Origin: CAZOOW01 sp964581535
GTDB lineage: Bacteria > Patescibacteriota > Saccharimonadia > Saccharimonadales > Saccharimonadaceae
Direction: 5' to 3'
Assembly (NCBI GenBank): GCA_964581535.1
Contig: CAZOOW010000002.1
Coordinates: 95,688-159,687 of the forward strand
DNA length: 64,000 bases
Shown in pieces: positions 17,585 through 26,951 of this stretch (the stretch's first letter is position 1; each line of letters starts with the position of its first letter). The notes below the pieces were generated by a model, which ran no database searches, had not been told where the DNA came from, and worked only from the letters and a program-made list of their open reading frames with translations. The position numbers were made by a program, and so were the translations under genes.

Positions 17585-18106
17585 TTATTTATTTGCTTTG
17601 TGAGCAGCTTCGACTTCGGCTTGTTTTTTCTCAAGCTCTGCTTGCTCTTTTGCCTCAGCTGCTGCTTTTTCCTCAGCAGCTTTAGCGGCTTCTTCCTTCA
17701 TCTTAGCTTCTTCAGCTTCAGCTTCACGGTCGCGAACGTCGTTAACGCCTTCGCGGTCAAACTGAACGCTGCTCAGACGAGCGCCTTTACCAGCACGCTG
17801 ACGCAAGTAACTCAGGTAATTTCGGCGAACTTTGCTTCGCTTCGTGACTTCAACTTTCAGTACAAGGGGACTATGGAGTAAGAAACTTTTTTCTACACCG
17901 ACACCGCTTGCTACTTTTCGAACCGTAATTCGACTCGTTAGACTGTTTTTGCGATCACAGCGAATAACAACACCTTCAAAGATCTGGGTACGCTCTTTGT
18001 TGCCTTCCTTGATTTTCTGATGCACGCGTACTGTATCGCCCGAACGGACGTCAACGACCTTTTTCTTCATGTGCGCTTGGTTAACTTTTTGGATTAGTTC
18101 AAACAT
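17585..18106 (-). CDS. rplS: 50S ribosomal protein L19 with long charged tail
   Basis: Large-subunit protein at the subunit interface. The start chosen is the ATG at 18104-18106 (MFELIQKVNQAHM), behind GAGCAAGAG, rather than a start 13 codons upstream. The L19 core (about 1-115) is typical: VVDVRSGDTVRVHQKI, IFEGVVI, SLTSRITVRKVASGVGVEK, RRNYLSYLR. A tail of about 55 residues of Ala, Glu and Lys follows, likely a charged helix absent from E. coli L19. Monocistronic, ending at the shared terminator. Confidence 0.95.
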   Translation of the reverse strand: MFELIQKVNQAHMKKKVVDVRSGDTVRVHQKIKEGNKERTQIFEGVVIRCDRKNSLTSRITVRKVASGVGVEKSFLLHSPLVLKVEVTKRSKVRRNYLSYLRQRAGKGARLSSVQFDREGVNDVRDREAEAEEAKMKEEAAKAAEEKAAAEAKEQAELEKKQAEVEAAHKANK

Positions 18107-18180
18107 CTCTTGCTCACTCTTATAATTAGTATGACAATCAACCAACGACTATAGCACAAATATGGTCAAAATAAAAGAGG

Positions 18181-18186
18181 TATACT
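18181..18186 (+). promoter_or_regulatory. -10 box for leaderless malic enzyme gene
   Basis: TATACT with exactly 6 bases to the ATG at 18193 and no ribosome site between: the leaderless arrangement seen repeatedly in this window. Confidence 0.65.
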
Positions 18187-18192
18187 GGTTCT

Positions 18193-19326
18193 ATGAATTA
18201 TGACGAATCGGCCCTCCAGCTCCATAAACAACATCGGGGCAAAATCACCACAAAACTTCGTGACGAAAGTGAACTAGACAGAGCCAAACTAAGCGCTTAC
18301 TACACGCCGGGTGTCGCCGCTGTCAGTAAAGCAGTCGCAGACAACCCCAGCCTGTTGCCTGTGTACACCTGGACGAATAACGTTGTAGCTGTCATTTCTG
18401 ATGGCTCCGCCGTGCTTGGTCTGGGCGACATCGGGCCGAAGGGCTCGATGCCGGTCATGGAAGGCAAGGCACTACTTTTTAAACGGTTCGCCGATATCGA
18501 CAGCGTACCAATCATACTAGACGTTCATACTCCAGATGAAATCGTTGCCACGGTAAAGGCTATTGCACCTAGTTTCGGTGCGATAAACCTTGAGGATATC
18601 GCTGCGCCAAAATGTTTTGAAGTCGAAGAACGCCTAAAAGCCGAATGTGATATCCCGGTGTTTCACGATGACCAGCACGGTACGGCAGTTGTCGTGCTTT
18701 CCGGACTTATCAACGCCATGAAAGTCGTTGGCAAGGACTTGAAAGCGGCTAAAGTCGTAACTATCGGAGCAGGCGCGGCGGGGACTGCTATCATGAAACT
18801 ACTCCATCTCTACGATGTTGGTTCGATAGTTGCCGTCGACAGCAGAGGTATTATCGGCGATAGTCGAAATGATTTGAACGATGAGAAGACTGCGCTATTA
18901 CCCTACTTAGATACATCCCTTTCTGGCAGTTTGGATGATGCCATAACGGGCGCAGACGTATTTATTGGTGTTAGCAAACCGGGTCTGCTGACACAGGATA
19001 TGGTGAAGAAAATGGCCGAAAAGCCTGTCATATTCGCTCTGGCGAACCCGACGCCAGAGATACTTCCGGATGAAGCCGAGGCCGCCGGAGCTGCTGTTGT
19101 CGCCACAGGCCGAAGCGATTTCCCTAACCAAGTGAATAACGCAATCGCCTTTCCGGGTATATTTCGCGGAGCACTAGATAATGGGGTAAAGCAAATCACC
19201 AACGAACATAAAATAGCGGCCGCTGAGGCTATAGCTGGCTTGGTTGAGAATCCGACAGCTGACGAAATCATTCCGAGCGTCTTTGACGAGCGCCTCGTCC
19301 CTGCAATCGCAAAGGTCATAAAATAA
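18193..19326 (+). CDS. NAD-type malic enzyme (short form)
   Basis: Oxidative decarboxylation of malate to pyruvate, giving reduced cofactor. 377 residues, the short bacterial form without the C-terminal phosphotransacetylase domain. Seen: AYYTPGVAAVSKAV (catalytic Tyr/substrate loop), VISDGSAVLGLGDIGPKGSMPVMEGKA in two parts, the metal site FHDDQHGTA, the Rossmann motif GAGAAGTAI, and FALANPTPE. Cofactor preference cannot be settled. Followed 19 bases later by a small gene with its own ribosome site. Confidence 0.93.
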   Translation: MNYDESALQLHKQHRGKITTKLRDESELDRAKLSAYYTPGVAAVSKAVADNPSLLPVYTWTNNVVAVISDGSAVLGLGDIGPKGSMPVMEGKALLFKRFADIDSVPIILDVHTPDEIVATVKAIAPSFGAINLEDIAAPKCFEVEERLKAECDIPVFHDDQHGTAVVVLSGLINAMKVVGKDLKAAKVVTIGAGAAGTAIMKLLHLYDVGSIVAVDSRGIIGDSRNDLNDEKTALLPYLDTSLSGSLDDAITGADVFIGVSKPGLLTQDMVKKMAEKPVIFALANPTPEILPDEAEAAGAAVVATGRSDFPNQVNNAIAFPGIFRGALDNGVKQITNEHKIAAAEAIAGLVENPTADEIIPSVFDERLVPAIAKVIK

Positions 19327-19345
19327 TTTTTAGTGGAGGTGTACT

Positions 19346-19708
19346 ATGACAAGAGCAGAGGTGATTAATATGTCCGAGGAGAACATACCGGAAAACAGCC
19401 TCGCTATTTCCGCTGCTGAGGCTATCTTAGACGATGGCCGAAGAGAAATAATCGAACTGTTTGATGAAGGTGAGTTTAACTTTCGCGGCTTACCAGCGCA
19501 TCTGGGTGACCTCTCTATTCGAGTTGCCTCCCGTCCTTCACAGCATGCTTACCCGTTTGAGCATAGAGCACCGTTTTCCGAAGACCAGCTGAGAACCCTC
19601 TTTGAGTATGCAATTGGCACTGCACAGCAGCTACCAGAAGGTATGGAAGCGGTCTATTCAGACGAGTCACATGACCCGCGCAGCAAGTACTACAAACCCT
19701 TTAGATAG
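19346..19708 (+). CDS. Small hypothetical protein downstream of malic enzyme
   Basis: No family recognised. 120 residues, acidic, soluble. TGGAGGTG lies 5 bases before this ATG; an in-frame ATG 8 codons later (MSEENIPENS) also has an AGAGGTGA site, so either could be used. A central stretch (FRGLPAHLGDLSIRVASRP) looks like a small alpha/beta fold. Probably co-transcribed with malic enzyme; convergent with the PilB-like gene with one base between stops. Confidence 0.75.
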   Translation: MTRAEVINMSEENIPENSLAISAAEAILDDGRREIIELFDEGEFNFRGLPAHLGDLSIRVASRPSQHAYPFEHRAPFSEDQLRTLFEYAIGTAQQLPEGMEAVYSDESHDPRSKYYKPFR

Positions 19709-19709
19709 A

Positions 19710-21347
19710 CTATATAACTCTGTTGATTTCTTCTATTGTCGTTTCGCCTCGAAGGGCTTTCAGAAGCCCGTCATGTAACATCGTGAGCATACCGTCGCGG
19801 ACAGCCGCGCGTTCGATTTCGAGCACGTTGATATCTTTCAGGTCACCCCGAATCATCTTTTGGATGCTCTCTGTCACTGTAAGGACTTCCATTATCATCA
19901 TGCGCCCAGTGTAGCCGAATGGATGTTCGTCGCTCGAACCTGGTTTGTATAATTTGATATCGTCGAGGTTAGGCTTTTCAATACCTTCGGGCAAATCTGC
20001 AAGACTATCACATATCCAGGTTTTCAACGCTTCGTCCGGTTCGTACGCTTCCTTAGTAGTGTCGTCAAGTCGACGTACCAGTCGCTGTGAGGCCACCATG
20101 CGGATCGAGTTAGCAAAAATAGGATTCTGACCAATCATATCAATCATTCGCGAAAACGCGGCGGCCGAGCTACTAGCATGAAAGGTTGAAAGGACTAGAT
20201 GGCCAGTTACCGAGGCCTGTATAGCGGTACGAGCAGTGTCATTATCACGGATTTCGCCTACCATAACGACATCGGGGTCCAAACGAAGCACTGCACGCAA
20301 ATTGTCAGCAAAACTAGCGCCTTCACCAGTGTTCACTGGAATCTGAGTTATACCAGGAACAGCGATTTCTATAGGATCCTCAAGAGTAATGATTTTTCTG
20401 CTTGGATCGTTCAACGCGTTGATGATACTAAAAAGTGTGGTGGATTTTCCCGAGCCCGTTGGCCCGACAACGAGAACCATGCCGTGCGGATGTTCCACAA
20501 CATCACGGATATGCTGTAGTCTTTTCTCGTCGAGGCCTAACTGATCAATCTGCAGCATCGACTCGTCGAAATTAAAAAGACGAACTACAACATCCGTTCC
20601 GTATGCCGCAGGCACGGTCTCGACGCGCATATTAAGAAGCCTGCCGGAACCGTCAACGCTGTCACGTTGCATATGGCCAGTCTGAGGTTCCGTGGATGCG
20701 GTTGAGACGTTCGCCCGCGAGGCTAGAGAGCCTTGTAGTACTCTATATTTATCTTGTGAAATTGTTGCGATAGGATGCAACGCGCCATCAACTCGCAGTC
20801 GTATGCGCACATTATCTTTTTGGTTTTCTATGTGTATATCGCTCGCACCGAGTTTATCAGCCTGATCAATCATATAGTCGAGTATCTTGTCTGTACTGAC
20901 TGATTCGAGGGTATCGGAAACTGCCGCAATTGTTTCGCTGTCTCCTTCCTGCGCTATTTTGACATCATCATAGTGAACTTCTTTCGGTGGATCATAGCGT
21001 TGCATAAAATCGCGGTAGCCGAGATTTGAAATCAACAAAAACTGAACGGCGTGACCGGCGTCGTTATAAGTTTTTTCCATCGATTTCATCGTAGACTGCG
21101 GCGTGTTAGATGTTACGGCGAAAACATACGGCGCATCATCGCTTCCTCCGCTGAGCGGCACAAGTTTTCCGCGGTACATCTCATCTAGCGAAAGAATACC
21201 TTCCAACAGCTGCGCATTCGAGACGTAGTCACCTCGAGTATCGAGATATTGCAACCCAAGAAGTAATGATCGCTGCTGAGTACTTAGCTCTTCCTGATCG
21301 CGATATTTTCGCGCTTGTTCATCCTCAGTTTGCATAGATACTTTCAT
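19710..21347 (-). CDS. PilB/GspE-family secretion ATPase
   Basis: Hexameric ATPase of type IV pilus or type II secretion machines. 545 residues: a divergent N-terminal domain (1-150), then the PilB/GspE core with LGASDIHIE, Walker A GPTGSGKST near 296, Asp box, MVGEIRDNDTA, and TGHLVLSTFHAS. Unlike most PilB/GspE proteins, the region before GYTGRMMIMEVL has no CxxC pairs, so the zinc-binding tetracysteine motif is missing. No pilin, PilC or PilM genes are nearby; they would have to be elsewhere. Confidence 0.92.
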   Translation of the reverse strand: MKVSMQTEDEQARKYRDQEELSTQQRSLLLGLQYLDTRGDYVSNAQLLEGILSLDEMYRGKLVPLSGGSDDAPYVFAVTSNTPQSTMKSMEKTYNDAGHAVQFLLISNLGYRDFMQRYDPPKEVHYDDVKIAQEGDSETIAAVSDTLESVSTDKILDYMIDQADKLGASDIHIENQKDNVRIRLRVDGALHPIATISQDKYRVLQGSLASRANVSTASTEPQTGHMQRDSVDGSGRLLNMRVETVPAAYGTDVVVRLFNFDESMLQIDQLGLDEKRLQHIRDVVEHPHGMVLVVGPTGSGKSTTLFSIINALNDPSRKIITLEDPIEIAVPGITQIPVNTGEGASFADNLRAVLRLDPDVVMVGEIRDNDTARTAIQASVTGHLVLSTFHASSSAAAFSRMIDMIGQNPIFANSIRMVASQRLVRRLDDTTKEAYEPDEALKTWICDSLADLPEGIEKPNLDDIKLYKPGSSDEHPFGYTGRMMIMEVLTVTESIQKMIRGDLKDINVLEIERAAVRDGMLTMLHDGLLKALRGETTIEEINRVI

Positions 21348-21376
21348 TGTAACAAAAGGTAAGCACTTTGACTTGC

Positions 21377-21382
21377 TACAAT
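21377..21382 (+). promoter_or_regulatory. -10 box for leaderless SpoU methylase gene
   Basis: TACAAT 6 bases before the ATG at 21389, no ribosome site between. Supports 21389 as the start over an ATG 7 codons upstream, which would precede the box. Confidence 0.6.
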
Positions 21383-21388
21383 AGCATT

Positions 21389-21877
21389 ATGTCTCGTGAA
21401 ATTATCCTTATTGCTCCAAATATTCGTTCTTCTCATAATGTGGGGTCGATTTTTCGTACAGCAGATGGTTTTGGTATAAAAAAAATAATTCTCAGTGGCT
21501 ACAGTCCATACCCGAAGCTACCGAATGATACACGGCTACCACATGTCGCGGATAAAGCGACAAGACAGATCCACAAAACCGCGCTTGGAGCAGAAACCTC
21601 CGTGTCGTTTGAATATCAGCACGATGTGAATTTCAAAGCTCTCCGCGATGATGGGTACCGTATCGTAGGCCTTGAACAAGCGACCGCGAGCATTCCTATT
21701 TCTGACTATAAACCGCCGGATAAATTAGCGCTTATTTTGGGTGAAGAAGTACATGGAATAAATCCGCAGCTGCTCGAACAAACTGACGATATTATAGAAA
21801 TACCGATGCATGGTAAAAAAGAATCATTCAACGTGAGTGTTGCGACCGGTATTGCTCTCTTTGCACTTACAAAATAA
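21389..21877 (+). CDS. SpoU/TrmH-family RNA 2'-O-methyltransferase
   Basis: SAM-dependent ribose methylase with the trefoil-knot fold. 162 residues from the leaderless ATG. Motif 1 is NVGSIFRTADGFG, motif 2 LALILGEEVHGI, motif 3 IPMHGKKESFNVSVATGIALF: all three SPOUT/SpoU signatures with the Asn-Arg and Glu residues in place. There is no N-terminal L30-like substrate domain, as in TrmL-like tRNA methylases. Whether tRNA or rRNA is the target cannot be said. Confidence 0.92.
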   Translation: MSREIILIAPNIRSSHNVGSIFRTADGFGIKKIILSGYSPYPKLPNDTRLPHVADKATRQIHKTALGAETSVSFEYQHDVNFKALRDDGYRIVGLEQATASIPISDYKPPDKLALILGEEVHGINPQLLEQTDDIIEIPMHGKKESFNVSVATGIALFALTK

Positions 21878-21881
21878 ATGA

Positions 21882-21887
21882 TATAAT
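21882..21887 (+). promoter_or_regulatory. -10 box of the CAP-domain gene
   Basis: TATAAT 13 bases before the ATG at 21901, preceded by a TGA (extended -10). A leader of only about 6 bases is implied. Confidence 0.5.
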
Positions 21888-21900
21888 AACCTTAAGTAGC

Positions 21901-22953
21901 ATGAAAAAAACATCAAAAAAACAAAGTTATCATTTACTTAGAGCGTGCTTTGCTGCATGTCTTTTGCTCACTATTACAGTTGTGCAGATGGATGCACACG
22001 GAACGTTCTCAGCTTTTCGTGGTAGCCCAAGTGGTAGCGTTCTAGCCTACGCAGCGGAAATGTCTAGAGATGCGCTGTATAGTGCGACTAACGCCGCTCG
22101 AGCTGCAAATGGTCTTGGACCGCTCAGGTTCAACTCTCAGTTAAACTCATCGGCACAGATGAAAGCGCAGCACCTGATGGATAATGATTACTGGGCCCAT
22201 GTCGCGCCGGATGGCACACAGCCATGGTATTTCTTTCAGGCAGCAGGGTATGCCTATTCACGGGCTGGAGAGAATCTTGCATATGGATTTGCTTCAAGCC
22301 AGTCTACGGTCGATGGCTGGATGAACAGTCCCAGCCATAGAGCTAATATACTAGGCGAATTCGTAGATGTGGGCTTTGGTATTGTTAACGCACCAAACTA
22401 TCAGGCGAGTGGAAACCAAACTATTGTCGTTGCTCATTATGGAACACCTTTGAACTACACACCTCCTGCTCCAGTTGCCTCATCCGCACCGCCGCCGCCG
22501 GCGACGTCTGCTCCAGCACCACCGCCATCATCAAAACCGTCTTCATCCCCTACTACTTCACCTACGCCAGCACAAACCCCGACCACAGCGCCTGCACAAC
22601 CAACTGAGCAGCCTGTTCAGAGGAGCGATGAAACTCGCGAGGAAGAAAAGATTCAACAACCAACTGCCCCGCTGAAAGAGCAAAATAAAACCGCAAATTT
22701 CTCAACTGGTTCAAATGAGCAACTATCGCTTATCGGTCTGCTTGCACAAAAAAGAGCCCCCATTGTAGCTCTTAGCGCGCTTGCTTTTGTGGGTATGATA
22801 ACCAGTGCCTATGCGTTAACCCATCGTAAAGCATTTGCTCATGCTGTACGTGCAGGGGAAATTTTTGCGCTTCGTCACCCGAGCATCGATGCTGCAATTG
22901 TCCTAGGAGCAATTGCCGTTATCCTACTTACAAGCTACGGTCATATAGGCTAA
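21901..22953 (+). CDS. Secreted CAP/SCP-domain surface protein
   Basis: 350 residues: signal peptide or anchor (about 12-32), then a CAP domain (about 50-190) of the YkwD type with the usual HxxxM, WAHVAPDG, GENLAYG, WMNSPSHRANIL and VAHYG blocks. A Pro/Ser/Thr/Ala-rich linker (about 193-245) follows, like a wall-spanning stalk. Two hydrophobic segments lie near the C-terminus (about 290-310 and 328-348). CAP proteins in bacteria often bind lipids or act at the envelope. The layout suggests a surface-exposed anchored protein, attractive as a host-contact factor (inference). Convergent with dnaE. Confidence 0.9.
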   Translation: MKKTSKKQSYHLLRACFAACLLLTITVVQMDAHGTFSAFRGSPSGSVLAYAAEMSRDALYSATNAARAANGLGPLRFNSQLNSSAQMKAQHLMDNDYWAHVAPDGTQPWYFFQAAGYAYSRAGENLAYGFASSQSTVDGWMNSPSHRANILGEFVDVGFGIVNAPNYQASGNQTIVVAHYGTPLNYTPPAPVASSAPPPPATSAPAPPPSSKPSSSPTTSPTPAQTPTTAPAQPTEQPVQRSDETREEEKIQQPTAPLKEQNKTANFSTGSNEQLSLIGLLAQKRAPIVALSALAFVGMITSAYALTHRKAFAHAVRAGEIFALRHPSIDAAIVLGAIAVILLTSYGHIG

Positions 22954-22957
22954 ACGA

Positions 22958-25900
22958 TCACTTAACAACGACGTTTTCTTTACCGTAAATCGTCGCAATA
23001 GCTGTACGTAATTCCTCAGTCGGGTTGGTTTTGAAGGGTAAGCGCATAGCCGAAGCTTTATCTGCACCAAGTACTAGAATAATCTCGTTTTCTCCAGGTG
23101 CTGCATTCAGCATGCGTTTTAGCTGTTGAAGTTTCTCATGATCATTAGGATCACTCACACGTATATATAATTTATCGCTTTTTCTATCATCGACTGGTGT
23201 ATAGCTGTACTTCTCTTGTTCGGCTGCTTGCGTAGCCTGTTTTGGTTTAGATTTTTTTGGTTTCAGCTCTTTCATTTTTTTACCCGTAGACTGGTAAGTA
23301 TCGAGTTCATCATTCGCAATAATGACGAGAGTATCAGCAATGATTTTAGCTTCGCCGAGCGAATTTCCTTGGCGGTCGGTACTGCTCACTTTTCCCTCAA
23401 CTTTTATGACCTCATCTTGGATTAATAGCTCGCTTATCTCCTCAAATAAGTTTGGAAAAACTACAACCTCTCCCTCGCCGGTCTTATCCTCGAGACGAAC
23501 GAATGCCATCTTTGAACCATTTTTCGTAACTATTTGGCGGACACTACTAATGACTCCCCCGACGACAGCGGCTTTTTTATCGTGTTCAGGCTTTATGCTA
23601 GCTAACGCAACTGTTTGTTCGGCGAAATAGTCATCATATTTGTCCAGTGGATGAGCGCTAAGATACAGTCCGAGCAGCTCTCTCTCCCACTGAAGGCGTT
23701 CACGTTCAGTGTGCTTTTCTGGAGCGTGGTCGAGAACGATATCGGGCGCCTCGACTACGTCTGCCAGACCGCCAAAAAGATCTGCCTGGTTTGTCGCGGC
23801 ATCTTTCTGTAGCTTTGATGCATGAGCCAAAATAGCGTCGAGGTTAAATAGAATATCGGAACGGTCGGCTAGCGAATCGAATGCTCCCGCCCTTGTCAAA
23901 GACTCCCATGCTTTACGATTGACACTACGTGTATTCACCCGTTTGGCAAAATCCGTGACACTGACAAATGGACCTTCTTCCCTTGCACGCAAGATCTCCT
24001 CTACTGCCCCCGTACCGACTCCTTTTACTGCAGCCATACCAAAACGTACTTGTCTTGCATCTGGGACAATACCAAACTCTACGTAGCTTTCATTAACATC
24101 AGGACTCAAAACACTAAGGCCCATGTGTTTACACTCACCAATCTCGATAGCTAAACGATCCGTATCATCGAAGTCACTCGTCATCAGTGCCGCCATAAAT
24201 GCATCAGGATAGTGGGCCTTCAAATATGCCGTCCAGTAAGCGATCAGTGCGTAGCAGGCGGCGTGTGACTTGTTGAAACAGTAGTTAGCAAACTCTTCCA
24301 GCTGGCTCCAGAACCTTTCCATTTGTGCACGGTCTGCATTGCTGTGCTTGATAGCTCCTTCGATAAACTCTGGTTTTACCTTTTGCATCATTGCCATGAT
24401 TTTTTTACCGACAGCTTTTCGAAGCGTATCAGCTTGTCCGCCAGTAAAGCCTGCTAGGTCTTTGCTAATCTGCATAAACTGTTCCTGATAAACGAGAATA
24501 CCGTACGTACTAGAAAGGGCTGCCTCCATTTTCGGGTGCAGATAGGTTATCTTTTCTTCACCATGCTTACGTTTAATGAAGCTATCGATAAACTGCATAG
24601 GGCCCGGCCGGTACAATGCTACCATTGCGATAATATCGTCAAATTTGCTGGGTCGTAGCTCTCGGAGATAGCGTTTCATTCCCGCAGATTCCAACTGAAA
24701 AACACCTGTTGTGTCTCCCCGCTGAAATAATTCGAATGTTTTTTCGTCTTCTAACGACAACTCGCTAAGGTTTATAGATTTGCCATATACTTTTCTAATA
24801 ATTCGAAGAGCGTTGTTGATAATAGTCAAGTTGCTCAAACCCAAAAAATCCATCTTTAGTAGGCCAAGATCCTCAACCGGGCCCATCGGATATTGCGTCG
24901 CAACAACGCCTTTTTGGGCCATTTCAAGGGGTGCGAACTTAACAATATCGTCCGGCGCGATAACGACACCCGCTGCGTGAACGCCGTGTGAACGAATTGT
25001 ACCTTCCAGCCGGACGGCAAAGTCAATTACTTTCTTGGCAGTTGGACTTGTGTCGTATTCTTTTTTTAAATCAGGATCAGTCTTTACACTTGTTGCTAGT
25101 GGTATGTGACGTCCTTGGACGGGTGGAGGAATAAGTTTTGCAAGTCTATCCGCCTCTCCGTACGGCACCTGGAGTACACGTGCAACATCGCGTACCGCAG
25201 CACGCGCTGCCATTTTACCGAAAGTTGTAATATTTGCGACCCTCTCTGAGCCATATTTTTCTACACAATATTGAATCACCTCGTCGCGTCTCGTATCCTG
25301 AATATCAATATCGATATCCGGCATACTGATGCGATCCGGATTCAAAAAACGCTCAAAAAGGAGGTCGTATTTTAATGGATCTAGATCAGTTATATTGAGA
25401 GCGTACGCGATGATGGAACCAGCTGCTGAGCCACGACCAGGTCCAAAGATAATTCCACGCTCTTTACCCCAGTTAATAAAGTCATGAATAATTAAAAAGT
25501 AGCCATCAAATCCCATTTTATCGATGACGCCGAGTTCGTAATCCGCACGTTCAATGATCTCGCTGGAAAGTGTTTTTTTCGCATCTTCTATCGATAGTTT
25601 TTCCGAAGATGCCTTAATAATATCACCGTAACGCCACGCAAGACCCCGCCAAACCAGCTGATCTAGCCAAGTTTTTTCATTATACCCATCCGGAGTCGGA
25701 AAAGTCGGAATCAAAATCTTGCCAAACTCGAGCTCTACATTACATCGCTCTGCTACAGCCGCTGTATTGGTTATTATTTCTGGATGGTCTTTCCCCCATC
25801 TGTCAATAATTTCTTGCGGATCGGTTACATGAAGATGAAAATCTTTCAAGCTCATACGATTCTCATCTGCTAGAAATGCACCAGTACCAACACATAGAAG

Positions 25901-26596
25901 TATTTCGTGCGCTTCTTGATCTTCGGCATTTAGATAATGAGCATCGCTAGTCACTACGCATTCGATGCCGAGTTCCTTCCCTAATTTGAAGACGCCTTCG
26001 TTTATTTGCCGCTGGACATCCCATTCGTTATGGTCCTGAATTTCCAAATAATACCTATCGCCGAAGATTGATTTATACCACTTAGCAATGCGCTTTGCTT
26101 CGTCGTAATTTCCCGCCCGTAGATTCTCGCCAATTTCCCCACCTGCACATGCACTAAGTGCAATAAGCCCGCTATTGTATTTTTCTAGCATTTCGTGATC
26201 TACGCGGGGTTTATAATAAACACCTTCAAGATTCGCTATCGAGCTAAGGCGCATAAGATTCTGATACCCCTCGTTGTTCATTGCCAGCAGTATCAAATGG
26301 TAGCGCGCCTTATCTTTTGTTGGATCGCGATCATGAAGCGTTCGCGCAGCTACATATGTCTCAATCCCAATTATTGGACGTATATCGTTGTCTTTACAGG
26401 CTTTATAAAACTCAATGGCACCGGACAGGGTTCCGTGATCCGTCATAGCAACAGAATTCATGCCGAGCTCTTTTACACTAGCTACGAGTTCGGACACTTT
26501 CGTTAAACCATCGAGCAAGCTGTGATGCGTGTGGTTATGTAAATGAACATAATCAGACGCCATTAAAGAATGTTTCTTACTTCCCCCGTTTTTCAT
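22958..26596 (-). CDS. dnaE: DNA polymerase III alpha subunit
   Basis: Replicative polymerase. About 1212 residues: PHP domain at the N-terminus (YVHLHNHTHHSLLDG, MTDHGTLSGA), palm with GRGSAAGS and PDIDIDIQDTRRDEV (two catalytic Asp; the usual DIDF is DIDI here), fingers, helix-hairpin-helix, and an OB-fold domain (about 1000-1080) before a C-terminal domain. DnaE1-like length and order. A -10 box lies 8 bases before the ATG at 26594-26596; a GTG one codon earlier is equally possible. The PHP domain keeps metal ligands, so proofreading-type activity is possible. Confidence 0.96.
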   Translation of the reverse strand: MKNGGSKKHSLMASDYVHLHNHTHHSLLDGLTKVSELVASVKELGMNSVAMTDHGTLSGAIEFYKACKDNDIRPIIGIETYVAARTLHDRDPTKDKARYHLILLAMNNEGYQNLMRLSSIANLEGVYYKPRVDHEMLEKYNSGLIALSACAGGEIGENLRAGNYDEAKRIAKWYKSIFGDRYYLEIQDHNEWDVQRQINEGVFKLGKELGIECVVTSDAHYLNAEDQEAHEILLCVGTGAFLADENRMSLKDFHLHVTDPQEIIDRWGKDHPEIITNTAAVAERCNVELEFGKILIPTFPTPDGYNEKTWLDQLVWRGLAWRYGDIIKASSEKLSIEDAKKTLSSEIIERADYELGVIDKMGFDGYFLIIHDFINWGKERGIIFGPGRGSAAGSIIAYALNITDLDPLKYDLLFERFLNPDRISMPDIDIDIQDTRRDEVIQYCVEKYGSERVANITTFGKMAARAAVRDVARVLQVPYGEADRLAKLIPPPVQGRHIPLATSVKTDPDLKKEYDTSPTAKKVIDFAVRLEGTIRSHGVHAAGVVIAPDDIVKFAPLEMAQKGVVATQYPMGPVEDLGLLKMDFLGLSNLTIINNALRIIRKVYGKSINLSELSLEDEKTFELFQRGDTTGVFQLESAGMKRYLRELRPSKFDDIIAMVALYRPGPMQFIDSFIKRKHGEEKITYLHPKMEAALSSTYGILVYQEQFMQISKDLAGFTGGQADTLRKAVGKKIMAMMQKVKPEFIEGAIKHSNADRAQMERFWSQLEEFANYCFNKSHAACYALIAYWTAYLKAHYPDAFMAALMTSDFDDTDRLAIEIGECKHMGLSVLSPDVNESYVEFGIVPDARQVRFGMAAVKGVGTGAVEEILRAREEGPFVSVTDFAKRVNTRSVNRKAWESLTRAGAFDSLADRSDILFNLDAILAHASKLQKDAATNQADLFGGLADVVEAPDIVLDHAPEKHTERERLQWERELLGLYLSAHPLDKYDDYFAEQTVALASIKPEHDKKAAVVGGVISSVRQIVTKNGSKMAFVRLEDKTGEGEVVVFPNLFEEISELLIQDEVIKVEGKVSSTDRQGNSLGEAKIIADTLVIIANDELDTYQSTGKKMKELKPKKSKPKQATQAAEQEKYSYTPVDDRKSDKLYIRVSDPNDHEKLQQLKRMLNAAPGENEIILVLGADKASAMRLPFKTNPTEELRTAIATIYGKENVVVK

Positions 26597-26604
26597 CACC
26601 TTCT

Positions 26605-26610
26605 ATTATA
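26605..26610 (-). promoter_or_regulatory. -10 box of dnaE
   Basis: TATAAT on the minus strand, 8 bases before the dnaE ATG; AGAAGGTG between box and start could serve as a weak ribosome site if transcription starts early. Otherwise leaderless. Confidence 0.55.
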
Positions 26611-26632
26611 TCAGTGTAAGCGTTGAATGTTT

Positions 26633-26950
26633 TCAGTTATCAACTTTGTCTTTTACCTGCTGAGATGTGTGTTGGATAGAATTTTTTGCGTTTTCGAAAT
26701 ACTGGCCTATGAGCGGAAAATTCACAAACCAGCTAAGTATCCATACGAGCATAGCGATGACTATAGTACCGCCTAACGCACTTCCGGCACCGAAAAAAAT
26801 CCCACGAAAAAAATTAACCTTATAAATCCGTCCACGTTTTCTATAGAGGTCGTTGTATGCCTCTTCGATCATCGCTTCTTCAGCATTTTCATTCTGTCGT
26901 TTCTTTTTTAAAATACTACGACGGTCTAAATACTTGCGGAGTCTTTGCAT
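26633..26950 (-). CDS. Membrane protein, DUF5665-like
   Basis: 105 residues from the ATG at 26948-26950, one base after the stop of the upstream gene. Basic N-terminal half (RKYLDRRSILKKKRQ), conserved-looking YRKRGRIYKVNFFRGIFFG, one or two membrane helices (about 55-85) and a charged C-terminal tail. The RGIFFGAGSALGGTI stretch resembles DUF5665 proteins; assignment from memory of the family. Function unknown. Pairs with the upstream small membrane gene. Confidence 0.7.
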   Translation of the reverse strand: MQRLRKYLDRRSILKKKRQNENAEEAMIEEAYNDLYRKRGRIYKVNFFRGIFFGAGSALGGTIVIAMLVWILSWFVNFPLIGQYFENAKNSIQHTSQQVKDKVDN

Positions 26951-26951
26951 A

